This document shows positions 16,832-25,532 of a DNA stretch of 64,000 nucleotides, one piece after another. This DNA comes from Desmonostoc muscorum FACHB-395 (GTDB lineage Bacteria > Cyanobacteriota > Cyanobacteriia > Cyanobacteriales > Nostocaceae). The notes beneath the pieces were generated by a model that was given only the letters and a program-made list of their open reading frames with translations, was not told the origin of the DNA and searched no databases. Location: contig NZ_JACJSF010000004.1 in NCBI RefSeq assembly GCF_014698035.1, forward strand, positions 161,006 to 225,005, in the 5' to 3' direction. Position numbers and translations under genes: made by a program. Numbering within the stretch: the stretch's first letter is position 1; the number at the start of each line of letters is the position of its first letter.

Positions 16832-17086
16832 TTAAGAGTCCTCCCGTTGCTCCGCTTTTAGGAGATACTCGTTCAGTAGTCTTTTGCCTGGTTCGCCCAT
16901 CTTCTGTAACATTTCTTCAATCAGCTTTAGTGCCATCTGCGAAGGCACTGTAGATCCGTTCTCCCAGCGATTGACTGTTCGCAGGGAAACTCCCAACTTG
17001 GCTGCAAATTTTTCCTGAGAAAGATCCAGTTGCTGCCGAAGTTCACGGATTAAATCTGAAATTTTTAGTGGCTTTTTTAGTTCCAT
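16832..17086 (-). CDS. XRE-family helix-turn-helix regulator
   Basis: An 84-residue protein: HTH_3 domain at about 8-62 with LDLSQEKFAAKLGVSLRTVN and RWENGSTVPS, the classical XRE recognition-helix pattern. The charged C-terminal helix probably dimerises. It lies 1 bp upstream of the hybrid histidine kinase in the same direction, so it is likely co-transcribed and may be the kinase's partner or an autoregulator of the operon. An ATG start follows a CTATTATGGAAC-type context; no strong ribosome site is visible. Confidence 0.85.
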   Translation of the reverse strand: MELKKPLKISDLIRELRQQLDLSQEKFAAKLGVSLRTVNRWENGSTVPSQMALKLIEEMLQKMGEPGKRLLNEYLLKAEQREDS

Positions 17087-17540
17087 AATAGGAAGATTAG
17101 GACAAGTGTCTTGCCATCTGGCTCCAACTTGAGGAAGAATTTAAATAATCATTAGTTATTATCAATTTCATCTTTTGGCGAAACACCAATATCATTTATT
17201 AGTCTTAATTACTTGTTATTCACTGATTTAACTCCTCTGCCACAGTTCTGATGAATACTCACTGTTCTAAGGTTGTGCGACCTAAGAAGCTAACTATAAA
17301 ATAAATATTAAATTTTCTTGCTGTGTGATGTCGAAATAGTATAATTCTCAAGCAATTTGATGATTTTCAAGCATTACGCATTCCTGCAAATTTATGGAAC
17401 GTTAAATTGCTATGTTTCATACACAACTTAGTTTTTTACATTATAAATATTCTCTTGAGCGCAATAAGAGAATAAAGAAACTAACCGCATTAGCACAACG
17501 TCTTGCAGAGGAAAGGTAGTTATAAAGGGTTTGTGCCTTA

Positions 17541-17899
17541 TACCAATTTTTTATGAAGCTGCATAGAATTCGATCCCCCCTAGCCCCCCTTATTAAGGCT
17601 ACGGTGTATACACAAGTCCTAAAATCCTTGCCTGGTAAGATGCAAGCCTTAGTAGGCAAGGTTTTGAGTTTATCAAGCTGATTATCAATAGTGTCAGCTT
17701 ATTGATATAGAATTAACGAAAAATCAAGGATTTTAAAAATAATTTTCCGTTCTTTTCCCTCTATTTGATTCTCAACCCGACTTGTGTATACACGGTAGCC
17801 TTATTAAGGGGGGAACCAGAAAAACATCTATCAAAGTCCCCCTTTTTAAGGGGGATTTAGGGGGATCAAGATATGTGCAACTTCACATTAAATTGGTAT
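17541..17899. mobile_element. outer palindromic MITE-like repeat interrupted by a second element
   Basis: The left arm (17541-17589: TACCAATTTTTTATGAAG... CGATCCCCCCTAGCCCCC) is the inverted counterpart of the right arm (17849-17899: ...GGGGGATTTAGGGGGATC... AAATTGGTA). The arms match over about 50 bp with scattered changes. The 204-bp element at 17597-17800 sits in the middle; removing it plus one duplication leaves a compact repeat of about 150 bp. The rest of the 17087-18090 spacer shows no gene. Confidence 0.65.
17597..17800. mobile_element. 204-bp MITE with 22-bp terminal inverted repeats and 7-bp duplication
   Basis: The ends are GGCTACGGTGTATACACAAG (17597 on, 22 bp in all) and its reverse complement ending at 17800, with a single mismatch. 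Both sides carry TTATTAA (17590-17596 and 17801-17807), a clear target duplication. A second pair, TAAAATCCTTG near 17620 and CAAGGATTTTA near 17736, gives an inner inverted repeat. There is no coding capacity, so mobility would depend on a transposase elsewhere; family not assigned. Confidence 0.8.
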
Positions 17900-18090
17900 T
17901 AGTTCCGTGAATTTTTGAAAAATTGGGATGCTCCCAACGTAATCACTGCTTGCTTATTTCAACAGGATAATTTTTCTAAAGCTCTTGTCAGTAGTGTTTG
18001 AGATGTCCTTAACCTGAGTCAGATACCAATGGGAAAACTATAAAGCTATAATGCACTTTTAATCAAATGTTTGCCTGAACTTTAACCGTT

Positions 18091-19131
18091 TTGATTAATC
18101 AACACTCCCAAAACCTCCTCGATACTCAACTGGAAAATGCACCACGTGAAGGCTATATATTTAGCTGGTTTGATTGGTTTTGTCTTTGGTACCCTCCAGG
18201 CTGGCTAATTTTATTTAACCGCCATTGGCAGCACTATCATACCGATACAGACGGTTGGAATTGGCCCGAATATGGATTATTTTTAATTCCTGGCGGATTT
18301 TATCTAGCGATGCTGATTCGCTGGTTGCGTCTTGGTTTCCGTTCACCCCGAAAAGAACTTGGTGAATTTGATCCCAAATATCAACAAGCTTTTCGCAAAG
18401 AAGTTCTCGGCCCCATCGTCAAATACTATTTTCGGGGAGAATTAAAACAAATCGAAAACTTGCCGCAAACAGGGCCATTGATTGTGGTAATGAATCACGC
18501 AGGGATGAGTTTTCCTTGGGACTTTTTGACTTTGGGTTATTTATTAAGTGAAGCTAGAGGATGGGTGGTACAACCCGTAGCAAGCCCAGCATTATTTGAT
18601 CATCCTTGGGTTATTTGGTGGCTACCACCTAAATGGTCGCAGGTTTTGGGTGGTGTGCGAGCCGAATTAGATGATTTTGAGGCAGCTATGGCCCAAGATA
18701 AAATCATCTTATATGCACCCGAAGGTATCCGTGGCCCTCTGAAAGGTTGGAAAAGACGCTATCAACTAGAAAAATTTGATGTGAGTTTTGTTAAGTTCAG
18801 CGATCGCTATCATATTCCCATTCTCCCATTAGTTTGCATCGGGAGTGAGTTTTTACATCCTTGGGCTGTTAATTTCCAGAAATTGCAACGACTAGTCAAA
18901 TTACCATTCTTACCTGTATCGCCTTTGATGTTTGCCTTAATTCTGTTTCCTTCAATGGGAATTTGGGCAATGAGAACTCGCTTGCGTTACTATATTCAGC
19001 CTTTGGAACCAGCAGAATTACACAATTTAAACAAAGGGCGGACAGTAGCTTATCAGCAAGCACAACAATTACGAGAAAAACTGCAATTTAAAATTAATTC
19101 AGAGACTATTGATCGAGTAAATCTATCTTAA
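18091..19131 (+). CDS. PlsC-like lysophospholipid acyltransferase
   Basis: A 346-residue protein with the PlsC signature: His136 in NHAGMSFPWDF (an HX7D variant of the NHX4D box) and Glu211 in YAPEGIRGPLKGW. One or two membrane segments (LFLIPGGFYLAMLIRW near 65-82 and FALILFPSMGIWAM near 290) anchor it. Family members move acyl chains from acyl-ACP or acyl-CoA to glycerol-phosphate backbones or related acceptors; here membrane lipid or wax/glycolipid synthesis. The start is TTG 18091, since an upstream ATG meets an immediate stop and the next in-frame Met is about residue 100. It is a single gene. Confidence 0.82.
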   Translation: MINQHSQNLLDTQLENAPREGYIFSWFDWFCLWYPPGWLILFNRHWQHYHTDTDGWNWPEYGLFLIPGGFYLAMLIRWLRLGFRSPRKELGEFDPKYQQAFRKEVLGPIVKYYFRGELKQIENLPQTGPLIVVMNHAGMSFPWDFLTLGYLLSEARGWVVQPVASPALFDHPWVIWWLPPKWSQVLGGVRAELDDFEAAMAQDKIILYAPEGIRGPLKGWKRRYQLEKFDVSFVKFSDRYHIPILPLVCIGSEFLHPWAVNFQKLQRLVKLPFLPVSPLMFALILFPSMGIWAMRTRLRYYIQPLEPAELHNLNKGRTVAYQQAQQLREKLQFKINSETIDRVNLS

Positions 19132-19144
19132 GTAGTGATTAGAT

Positions 19145-19222
19145 GTAGGTTGGGTGGAGGCTTTGCGTAACCCACATTCTGATATATGTTGGGTTGCGCT
19201 CCGCTTCACCCAACCTACAATT
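19145..19222. repeat. GTAGGTTGGGTG dispersed inverted repeat
   Basis: GTAGGTTGGGTGGAGGC on the left and GCTTCACCCAACCTAC on the right form a hairpin, with GCGTAACCCA and TGTTGGGTT repeated inside. Shorter relatives occur at about 33497-33531 and 40351-40383. Confidence 0.7.
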
Positions 19223-19241
19223 TTTTTGCAATATTTTAGCC

Positions 19242-19396
19242 CAATACGGTTCAGTTAAGGCTAAAACTCTGTTACCAAAGTCGTTTTTTTAACGAACCAC
19301 CTTCTCTACGAGAGGCTTCCGCCAACGCGCAGCGTCTCGTAGAGAAGGCGCAGAGAACGCAGAGAGAAGAAAGAGATGCTTAACTGAACTGTATTG
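19242..19396. mobile_element. MITE-like element with CAATAC-GTTCAGTTAAG ends
   Basis: CAATACGGTTCAGTTAAG at the left and CTTAACTGAACTGTATTG at the right are inverted repeats with one change. The interior holds a GCGCAGCGTCTCGTAGAG palindrome and GGCGCAGAGAACGCAGAG. Elements with the same ends occur at 33199-33299 and 51341-51443, and the right half recurs at 63741-63811. No coding. Confidence 0.65.
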
Positions 19397-19510
19397 CATT
19401 TTAGCCTTGCCGCTCCAGTAGTGTGCGTTATAGTTTTAGCCTTCAGTTATTGAAATGAATTTAATACTATCAATGGATTTAAGTCAATCTTTTAAAAATA
19501 ATTTACTTAA

Positions 19511-19975
19511 TTAACAAATTGATTTTTCCATAATAAAATTTGTTAGCCTTTGCCCTCTCCGTTCTACCTCTTGCTGTTTCACAACAATAAAATTCTGGCT
19601 TTCAAAAAACGGTTTAGCTGTAATAATAGCTTCTGTAAATAACCTTTGAATTCCTAAAGATTTTGCTTTTGATTCAAGCTGCTCTAAGATTTTTTTACCA
19701 ATCCCTTTTCTTTGAAAATCTTTATGACAGTAAAAACGGTCAATATGCCCATTAGCCTTTAATTCCCCAAAACCGATAATTTTACCATTCTCCTCTGCTA
19801 CATAAGTAAACTTACTTGATAAACCTTTAATCCAAAGGTCGATATTCATATTTGCTGGTGCCCAAGCATCTACTTGTTCTTGTGTGTAATCATGAATATT
19901 CACTTCATGAATAGTATCGTAGAACAACTTCATAATTTCTTCGGTATCAGCTATTTGGTATATTCTTAATCTCAT
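19511..19975 (-). CDS. GNAT family N-acetyltransferase
   Basis: About 154 residues with the GNAT fold: N-terminal MRLRIYQIADTEEIMKLFYD, a YVAEENGKIIGFGEL beta hairpin, then the acetyl-CoA loop FQRKGIGKKILEQLE and FTEAIITAKPFFESQNF in the last third. It resembles YafP/ElaA-like small acetyltransferases; the acceptor is unknown. ATG 19975 is preferred over the longer ATG at 19990 because the domain begins immediately. AT-rich, Lys-rich coding differs slightly from neighbours, which may hint at transfer. Followed by a MITE-bearing spacer. Confidence 0.85.
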   Translation of the reverse strand: MRLRIYQIADTEEIMKLFYDTIHEVNIHDYTQEQVDAWAPANMNIDLWIKGLSSKFTYVAEENGKIIGFGELKANGHIDRFYCHKDFQRKGIGKKILEQLESKAKSLGIQRLFTEAIITAKPFFESQNFIVVKQQEVERRGQRLTNFIMEKSIC

Positions 19976-20255
19976 TTTTTCAAAAATCAAATATAAGTCC
20001 TATAAAAATATTATCAACGCTGGCAAATATTTTGCCCTTAGAGGATGTTTGGAAAGTTGAGCGTTGCTGAATTAAAAGATGATTCTTGTGAAGTGGGCAT
20101 CCTGCCTGCCCGGAAATACAAGGAATGCTCATGTTGCCCATCCCACAAAATAGTAAAAATTCCTCAGATTAAATCTCGTATAAAAAAATTATAGTACAAA
20201 TATACTAATTGCTGCTAAAATGCCTTAAAAGTCAGCTAGCCTTACTTGAGGTAGT

Positions 20256-20762
20256 ATGAAAAAAATCTTAGACACGGACAAAAAACCCATTTTGCTGAAA
20301 GTCTCGCTGTTGCAGCCTACACCTGTAACTACTGCAATAGTGCCACTGCAACCCCAACAGGAAAAAATCATCAGTGAACGGGAGCGTTTGATCACACAAG
20401 TAGAGCGCATCAATCAGATGGCGGGAGAGTTGGAAGCCGCGATATTGGAGTTGAAAGCGATCGCTAACACACTGAATAGTCAAAAACGTTACCCACTTTT
20501 GAAGAAGGAGCTAGGTAAACAAATTTGTCAGTATTTCGCAATTAGTGTCCCTTGGGTGAAACGAAAACCTGACGAATCATTTATTTTGACGACGCGAAAA
20601 GTTGATTTATTCCGAGCCGAAAGGGAAGCCGCACTGCTAGCACAGCAACTTCGTCAGCAAACCAAAAAAAGATTAGCATCGCAGCGACACAGAAAAAACA
20701 AGAATGGGGCGGAGACTGACACAAGACACTTGTGTAAAAAGGCATTAGTCAACAAATCTTAA
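20256..20762 (+). CDS. hypothetical coiled-coil protein (168 aa)
   Basis: ATG 20256 has a good ribosome site (GAGGTAGT) just before it. A long heptad-like helical region (about 35-75: ISERERLITQVERINQMAGE and ELEAAILELKAIANTL) is followed by a basic, Arg/Lys-rich C-terminus (LLAQQLRQQTKKRLASQRHR). The middle segment ISVPWVKRKPDESF could be a small domain. The charged tail suggests nucleic-acid or protein binding, but no family is recognised. The 19991-20255 spacer holds a GCGTTGCTGAATT repeat fragment near 20062 and nothing else obvious. Confidence 0.6.
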   Translation: MKKILDTDKKPILLKVSLLQPTPVTTAIVPLQPQQEKIISERERLITQVERINQMAGELEAAILELKAIANTLNSQKRYPLLKKELGKQICQYFAISVPWVKRKPDESFILTTRKVDLFRAEREAALLAQQLRQQTKKRLASQRHRKNKNGAETDTRHLCKKALVNKS

Positions 20763-20988
20763 AATTATCAACATTCAACGGCAGTTCACGCCTGGGGTTG
20801 TAACAGTTATGCTGATTGAAGTGGCAGAAGGAACTTCTTCGTTAAAATTGCTAAATACTACACTGCCATTGCTAATCGCCACCAACTATGGTTGCAATTA
20901 GGCAAAACTGCCCTAATATTTGCACTTCCGTAAACCAGAGTGCAACATCAGGGACAATCAATCAGCGCACAGAAGAGGTAAAAAGAAG

Positions 20989-21315
20989 GTGTTAAAGACA
21001 CTTTTAGTAATTGCCGTTGGTTTTTTACCGTCCCTGATTTCTCTGTGGGCGATCCGCAAAACCCATGAGCGATCGCGCCTACGGATGAGGCAAGCAGCCA
21101 TGAATTTTTCAGCAGTGCAGGGACGGCAAAACCTTAGACCGATTGACAGCGATCGCTATTATTTAGAAGGGGTAGGTTATTTAATTGGCGATATCAGCTG
21201 CAAATTTAATGCCCGCTCTGGTTATATGCGTTGTGCTGTCAATCCCGACGGCCCATGTAACGGTTGCCGTCACTACGAACCCAAAGGATTACCTGGTAGC
21301 GAAAAAGGGGTTTAA
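20989..21315 (+). CDS. DUF6464-like small membrane-anchored protein
   Basis: A cyanobacterial protein with an N-terminal membrane helix (LLVIAVGFLPSLISLWAI), an Arg-rich juxtamembrane stretch, and a C-terminal cysteine cluster: ISCKFNARSGYMRCAVNP then CNGCRHYEP, four Cys and a His suggesting a small metal or disulfide site. The frame can be read back to a TTG at 20920, but GTG 20989 preceded by AGAAGAGG and placed right before the helix is the better start (108 residues). Function is unknown. It is probably independent of the transporter operon downstream. Confidence 0.7.
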   Translation: MLKTLLVIAVGFLPSLISLWAIRKTHERSRLRMRQAAMNFSAVQGRQNLRPIDSDRYYLEGVGYLIGDISCKFNARSGYMRCAVNPDGPCNGCRHYEPKGLPGSEKGV

Positions 21316-21541
21316 AAGTGCTTACTTAGGATTCAACTAAACTGATGGGGAATGATAAAATCATTACTAATTATAATAATTTGTATTTAGCAGCACTTTG
21401 AATATTTGTCTTTGCATGGTGAAATAAGAATGATTTAATAGAATTCGTGCAAAAGTATAAATCTGCGTCATTTTGTTTGTAGATTATGAACATTACTGTG
21501 AGCTTTTGCCGAATATCTAATAACTACATGATTATTTAACG

Positions 21542-22786
21542 ATGAACAACGCGATCGCTCAGACAACAGCATTATTATCAACTTGCGCTTTGCTACTAAC
21601 AGGCTGTGGTGGTGGCGGTAGCTCTGTGACAAATACTCCAAATAGTAATCCAAATAACACTACTAACACTGCCCAGACAACGACTACATCGGGGGCGATT
21701 CCTATCGGTATTGCCTTAGCACAAACCAGCAACGTAGCATTACTCGGTCAAGAGGGATTTGTGGGAGCCAGAATTGCCGAGAAGTATTTCAATAGTAAAG
21801 GTGGTATTAATGGCACTCCGATTAAATTAATAGCCCAAGATACCAGCGGTGATGAAGCTGGAGCAATTAACGCTTTTCAAACTTTAATTAACAAGGATAA
21901 AGTTGTCGGTATCGTTGGCCCTACTTTGTCACAACAAGCTTTTAGTGCTGACCCCATTGCCGAACGTGCGAAAGTTCCAGTTATTGGAGCATCAAATACC
22001 GCAAACGGAATTCCCGAAATTGGTGATTATGTAGCTCGTGTATCTGCCCCCGTTTCTATAGTTGCCCCTAATTCCGTAAAAGCTGCACTCAAGCAGAATC
22101 CTCAAATTAAAAAAGTGGCAGTTTTTTACGCCCAAAATGACGCATTTAATAAATCAGAAACGGAGATTTTTCAAAAAGCAGTTAAAGAACAAGGGCTAGA
22201 ATTAGTCACAGTTCAAAAGTTCCAAACTACTGATACAGACTTTCAAGCCCAAGCTACCAATGCCATTAACTTAAAACCAGATTTGGTAATTATTTCGGGG
22301 CTAGCTGCTGATGGTGGTAACTTAGTGCGACAACTGCGAGAGTTGGGTTATAAAGGCATAATTATTGGTGGTAATGGTCTAAATACGCCCAATGTTTTAT
22401 CAGTCTGTAAAGCCCTTTGCGATGGTGTGTTGATTGCTCAAGCTTACAGTCCTGAATATCCTGGTGAGATTAATAAGGTATTTCGCCAAACCTATATAGA
22501 GCAATATAAGAAAGAACCAGCCCAATTTACTGGTCAATCTTTTGCGGCGGTGCAGGTTTATGTTGAAGCTCTTAAGGAGTTGGATAAAAAAACCAAAATC
22601 AGCACGTTACCTCTTGATAAACTGCGGACAGAATTGAACAAGCAAATACTAGCTGGAAAGTATAATACACCTTTAGGTGAAATTGCTTTTACACCAGTAG
22701 GCGATGTGATTCAAAAAGAATTTTATGTCGCCCAAATTAAGATGGATAAAGATGGAAATACTGGAAAATTTGTATTTATAAAATAG
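21542..22786 (+). CDS. branched-chain/neutral amino-acid ABC transporter substrate-binding lipoprotein
   Basis: A 414-residue type I periplasmic binding protein (LivJ/LivK/NatB-like). Its signal peptide ends in the lipobox LLTGC, followed by a Gly/Ser/Thr/Asn-rich linker (about 23-55). The ligand domain begins IPIGIALAQTS and contains the hinge phrases VVGIVGPTLSQQAF, VPVIGASNT and PDLVIISGLAADGG. It captures hydrophobic or neutral amino acids outside the inner membrane and delivers them to the permease pair encoded downstream (22794 and 24546). It is 7 bp upstream of the first permease. NatB is the likely Anabaena counterpart, but assignment to a named system needs alignment. Confidence 0.9.
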   Translation: MNNAIAQTTALLSTCALLLTGCGGGGSSVTNTPNSNPNNTTNTAQTTTTSGAIPIGIALAQTSNVALLGQEGFVGARIAEKYFNSKGGINGTPIKLIAQDTSGDEAGAINAFQTLINKDKVVGIVGPTLSQQAFSADPIAERAKVPVIGASNTANGIPEIGDYVARVSAPVSIVAPNSVKAALKQNPQIKKVAVFYAQNDAFNKSETEIFQKAVKEQGLELVTVQKFQTTDTDFQAQATNAINLKPDLVIISGLAADGGNLVRQLRELGYKGIIIGGNGLNTPNVLSVCKALCDGVLIAQAYSPEYPGEINKVFRQTYIEQYKKEPAQFTGQSFAAVQVYVEALKELDKKTKISTLPLDKLRTELNKQILAGKYNTPLGEIAFTPVGDVIQKEFYVAQIKMDKDGNTGKFVFIK

Positions 22787-22793
22787 TTGCAAC

Positions 22794-23744
22794 ATGGATA
22801 TCACTCTATTTCTGCAACAATTTTTGAACGGATTATCTATTGGTAGTATCTATGCAATTTTTGCATTGGGATATACCTTAGTTTATTCAATTTTGGGCAT
22901 TATTAATTTAGCTCATGGCGCGATTTTTACCTTGGGTGCATATTTCACTTATACCCTCATGGGTGGTAACTTTGGATTTAATGGCTTGCTAGCTAATGCA
23001 GCCTTGCCAATAAAATTGCCATTTGCTATAGCCTTAATTTTAGGAAGTACCTTAGCGGGATTGATTGGGGTAGTGATGGAACGGGTTGCTTTTCAACCTT
23101 TGCGCCGTCAAGGATCTGATCCCTTATTAACTGTTGTTTCCAGCTTGGGTGTAGCAGTGGTAATTGTGAACTTAATCCAGTATTTGGTAGGTGCAGAAAG
23201 TTACACATACCCCGCCGATACTTATGGGAATTTGCCACCTGCGATTAACTTTGGTAGTCCAGATAATCCAATTCTTATTCGCAGCGTTCAGATAATAATT
23301 TTTGCTGTATCTGTTGCGATTGTGGCAATTATTACCTACTTTATTAATCGGACTAAGTATGGTAAAGCCATGCAAGCGATCGCAGAAGATCCGACTACAG
23401 CTAGTTTGTTAGGGATTAATAGCGATCGTTTTATCATCCTCACATTTTTCATCAGCAGTTTCTTAGCAGGATTAGCAGGAACCTTAGTCGCCTCTAGTGT
23501 TAGTATTGCTGGCCCATATTTTGGCATCGCTTTTGGGTTGCGGGGTTTAGCGGTAATTGTCTTAGGTGGTTTAGGTAGTATTCCCGGCGCAGTTTTAGGA
23601 GGATTACTCATTGGATTAGTTGAAGCTTTTGTGCCGGCAGAATATTCCGGTTACAAAGAAGCTGTAGCCTACGGAATATTATTTATCATGTTGTTAGTTA
23701 GACCCCAAGGCTTGCTAGGTCGTCGGTTTATTCAAAAAGTTTAA
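22794..23744 (+). CDS. livH: branched-chain amino-acid ABC permease (LivH type)
   Basis: This 316-residue permease has about eight membrane helices and the LivH features: N-terminal FLNGLSIGSIYAIFALGYTL, the NLAHGAIFTLGAY motif, and the EAA-like ITYFINRTKYGKAMQAIAED loop that contacts the ATPases. It forms one half of the transmembrane channel with the LivM-type gene at 24546. It follows the binding protein directly and precedes a Uma2 gene by 14 bp. A NatC/NatD-type N-I transporter role is likely, and specificity is inferred from family. Confidence 0.9.
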   Translation: MDITLFLQQFLNGLSIGSIYAIFALGYTLVYSILGIINLAHGAIFTLGAYFTYTLMGGNFGFNGLLANAALPIKLPFAIALILGSTLAGLIGVVMERVAFQPLRRQGSDPLLTVVSSLGVAVVIVNLIQYLVGAESYTYPADTYGNLPPAINFGSPDNPILIRSVQIIIFAVSVAIVAIITYFINRTKYGKAMQAIAEDPTTASLLGINSDRFIILTFFISSFLAGLAGTLVASSVSIAGPYFGIAFGLRGLAVIVLGGLGSIPGAVLGGLLIGLVEAFVPAEYSGYKEAVAYGILFIMLLVRPQGLLGRRFIQKV

Positions 23745-23758
23745 AGAGACGCAACGCG

Positions 23759-24361
23759 ATGAAAACATACACCAAACAAAAATTAACTTTCGATCAATTT
23801 TTGGAAGAGTGTCCAGAAGAAGGTTTATATGAACTTGTGGATGGAGAAATTGTAGAAGTGCGTGCAACGAGAAATCATGATGATATCGCTGATTTTATAT
23901 TGTTGAGTTTCAATGATGAAATTAAACGTCTAAATCTGAATTACGTAGTAAAAAACACAGCAGTTTTAAAAACCATAACTGCCAATGGAATAGAACAAGG
24001 ACGCAAGCCTGATGTAAGTGTCATAGATAAAAATGTATGGCGCTCAAATCGTTCTGCTTATTCTGCACTTGAAGAACCCATCCAGCTAGCTATCGAGGTA
24101 ACATCAGCTAATTGGGAAGATGACTACATTGATAAATTGGATGAATATCAACGGTTAGGTATTACAGAATATTGGATTATAGATTATTTGGCAATTGGTT
24201 ATAGAGAGTATTTGGGAAATCCCAAAGTTCCGACTGTGTTTGTTTTTCTATTAGATGCTGAGGGTAAATATCAACGCACATATTTTAGAGGTTCCGAACG
24301 AATTGTGTCACGAACTTTTCCTGAACTGGCGTTAACAGCAGAGCAAATATTAACAGCTTGA
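23759..24361 (+). CDS. Uma2 family (DUF820) putative endonuclease, copy 1
   Basis: A 200-residue member of the cyanobacterial Uma2/DUF820 family with a PD-(D/E)XK-like core. Features are LTFDQFLEECPEEGLYELVD near the N-terminus, RKPDVSVID (catalytic-type Asp), and IQLAIEVTSANWEDDYIDKL with the E-V-x-S motif and a following Lys. Nuclease activity is predicted from fold only. The gene is inserted between the two permease genes of the amino-acid transporter in the same direction, 14 bp after livH, so it is probably co-transcribed. The 24362-24545 gap carries ATACAGA and CTGACTC short tandem repeats. Confidence 0.85.
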   Translation: MKTYTKQKLTFDQFLEECPEEGLYELVDGEIVEVRATRNHDDIADFILLSFNDEIKRLNLNYVVKNTAVLKTITANGIEQGRKPDVSVIDKNVWRSNRSAYSALEEPIQLAIEVTSANWEDDYIDKLDEYQRLGITEYWIIDYLAIGYREYLGNPKVPTVFVFLLDAEGKYQRTYFRGSERIVSRTFPELALTAEQILTA

Positions 24362-24545
24362 AGAAGAATACAGAATACAGAATACAGAATTAATTAGTTA
24401 GCTATAAGCGATACCCTGTGACTAGCAAGCTACAGACTCGACATGAATTGTAGATTATAAAATTGAAAATTTAGTGGTGACTGAAACCCTTTTACTCCTG
24501 AATTCTGACTTCTGACTCCTGACTCCTTAATCAAAATATTTTACA

Positions 24546-25508
24546 ATGGCTGAATTTTTCTCTACTTATGAATCACCAATAGTCTACATGGTATTGGAGG
24601 CTTTATTAGGATTATCGCTTTATTTACCCCTAATGGCTGGACAATTATCTTTGGCTAGTCCTGGATTTTATGCTTTAGGTGGATATATTGCAGCGATTTT
24701 ATCTACAAAAGTTTTTCCATCTAGTAATAATTTATTTCCCATCCCATTACTTTTATTAGAAATGTTTATTGCTGGTTTAATCTCCGGTATATTAGCTGTA
24801 ATAGTGGGGATTCCGGCATTAAGGTTACGGGGAATTTATTTAGCGATCGCAACTATTGCTTTTGTAGAAGTTTTACGAGTTGTATCCTTAAATTTAGATA
24901 TTACAGGCGGTGCTGTAGGAATTTTTGGTATTCCTCAACCTTTTCAAAGCCAAATTGAATATTTGTGGATTGCCATACCATTCCTGTTAGTTAGTATGGT
25001 ATTATTTTACCGTTTAGAACGTATTCGTACAGGTAGGGCATTCATTGCTATCCGCGAAGATGAATTAGCTGCCAGTGCAATGGGAATTGACCCCACTTAC
25101 TACAAAGTTTTAGCCTTTACTCTCGGAGCAATTCTTGCCGGAATGGTAGGTGTCATCAGCGCTCATTTTCTCAATACCTGGAATGCTCGACAAGGTACTT
25201 TTGATGCTAGTATCACTTATTTGACGATTGTGTTAATTGGTGGCTCTAGAACTTTTTTAGGTTCGGTAGTAGGTGCGATTGTATTAAAAGTTTTATTAGA
25301 AATTGTTTTACGAAGAATCGCCGATATAGCAGGATTACCCAATTGGTTATCCCAGTTTTTAAGAGATGGTAGATTAATTATCTATGGTATATTAATAGTT
25401 TTAGGAACTATATTTTTTCCCCAAGGATTTGTAACTCCAGATATTTTAAAAAAGTGTAAAAACCTATTAATAAAATCAATTTCAAAGACATCCAAGCAGA
25501 CAAGATAA
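24546..25508 (+). CDS. livM: branched-chain amino-acid ABC permease (LivM type)
   Basis: A 320-residue LivM-type permease with about nine membrane helices, the GQLSLASPGFYALGGYIAAI motif, LRLRGIYLAIATIAFVEVLR, and the cytoplasmic AFIAIREDELAASAMGID loop that docks on the ATPase. It pairs with LivH to make the channel. The start ATG at 24546 follows a 184-bp gap of repeats after a Uma2 gene, so the operon may have been opened by that insertion. LivG follows 24 bp downstream. Confidence 0.9.
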   Translation: MAEFFSTYESPIVYMVLEALLGLSLYLPLMAGQLSLASPGFYALGGYIAAILSTKVFPSSNNLFPIPLLLLEMFIAGLISGILAVIVGIPALRLRGIYLAIATIAFVEVLRVVSLNLDITGGAVGIFGIPQPFQSQIEYLWIAIPFLLVSMVLFYRLERIRTGRAFIAIREDELAASAMGIDPTYYKVLAFTLGAILAGMVGVISAHFLNTWNARQGTFDASITYLTIVLIGGSRTFLGSVVGAIVLKVLLEIVLRRIADIAGLPNWLSQFLRDGRLIIYGILIVLGTIFFPQGFVTPDILKKCKNLLIKSISKTSKQTR

Positions 25509-25532
25509 CAAATAACCAATGACCAATGACAA

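Noticed and set aside
17441..17659. 72-codon minus-strand frame
   Set aside because: It crosses the edge of the nested MITE and encodes repeat sequence.
21380..21541. Possible NtcA site (GTA-N8-TAC) upstream of the binding-protein gene
   Set aside because: GTAGATTATGAACATTAC has 12 not 8 bases between half sites; no good -10 at the required distance.
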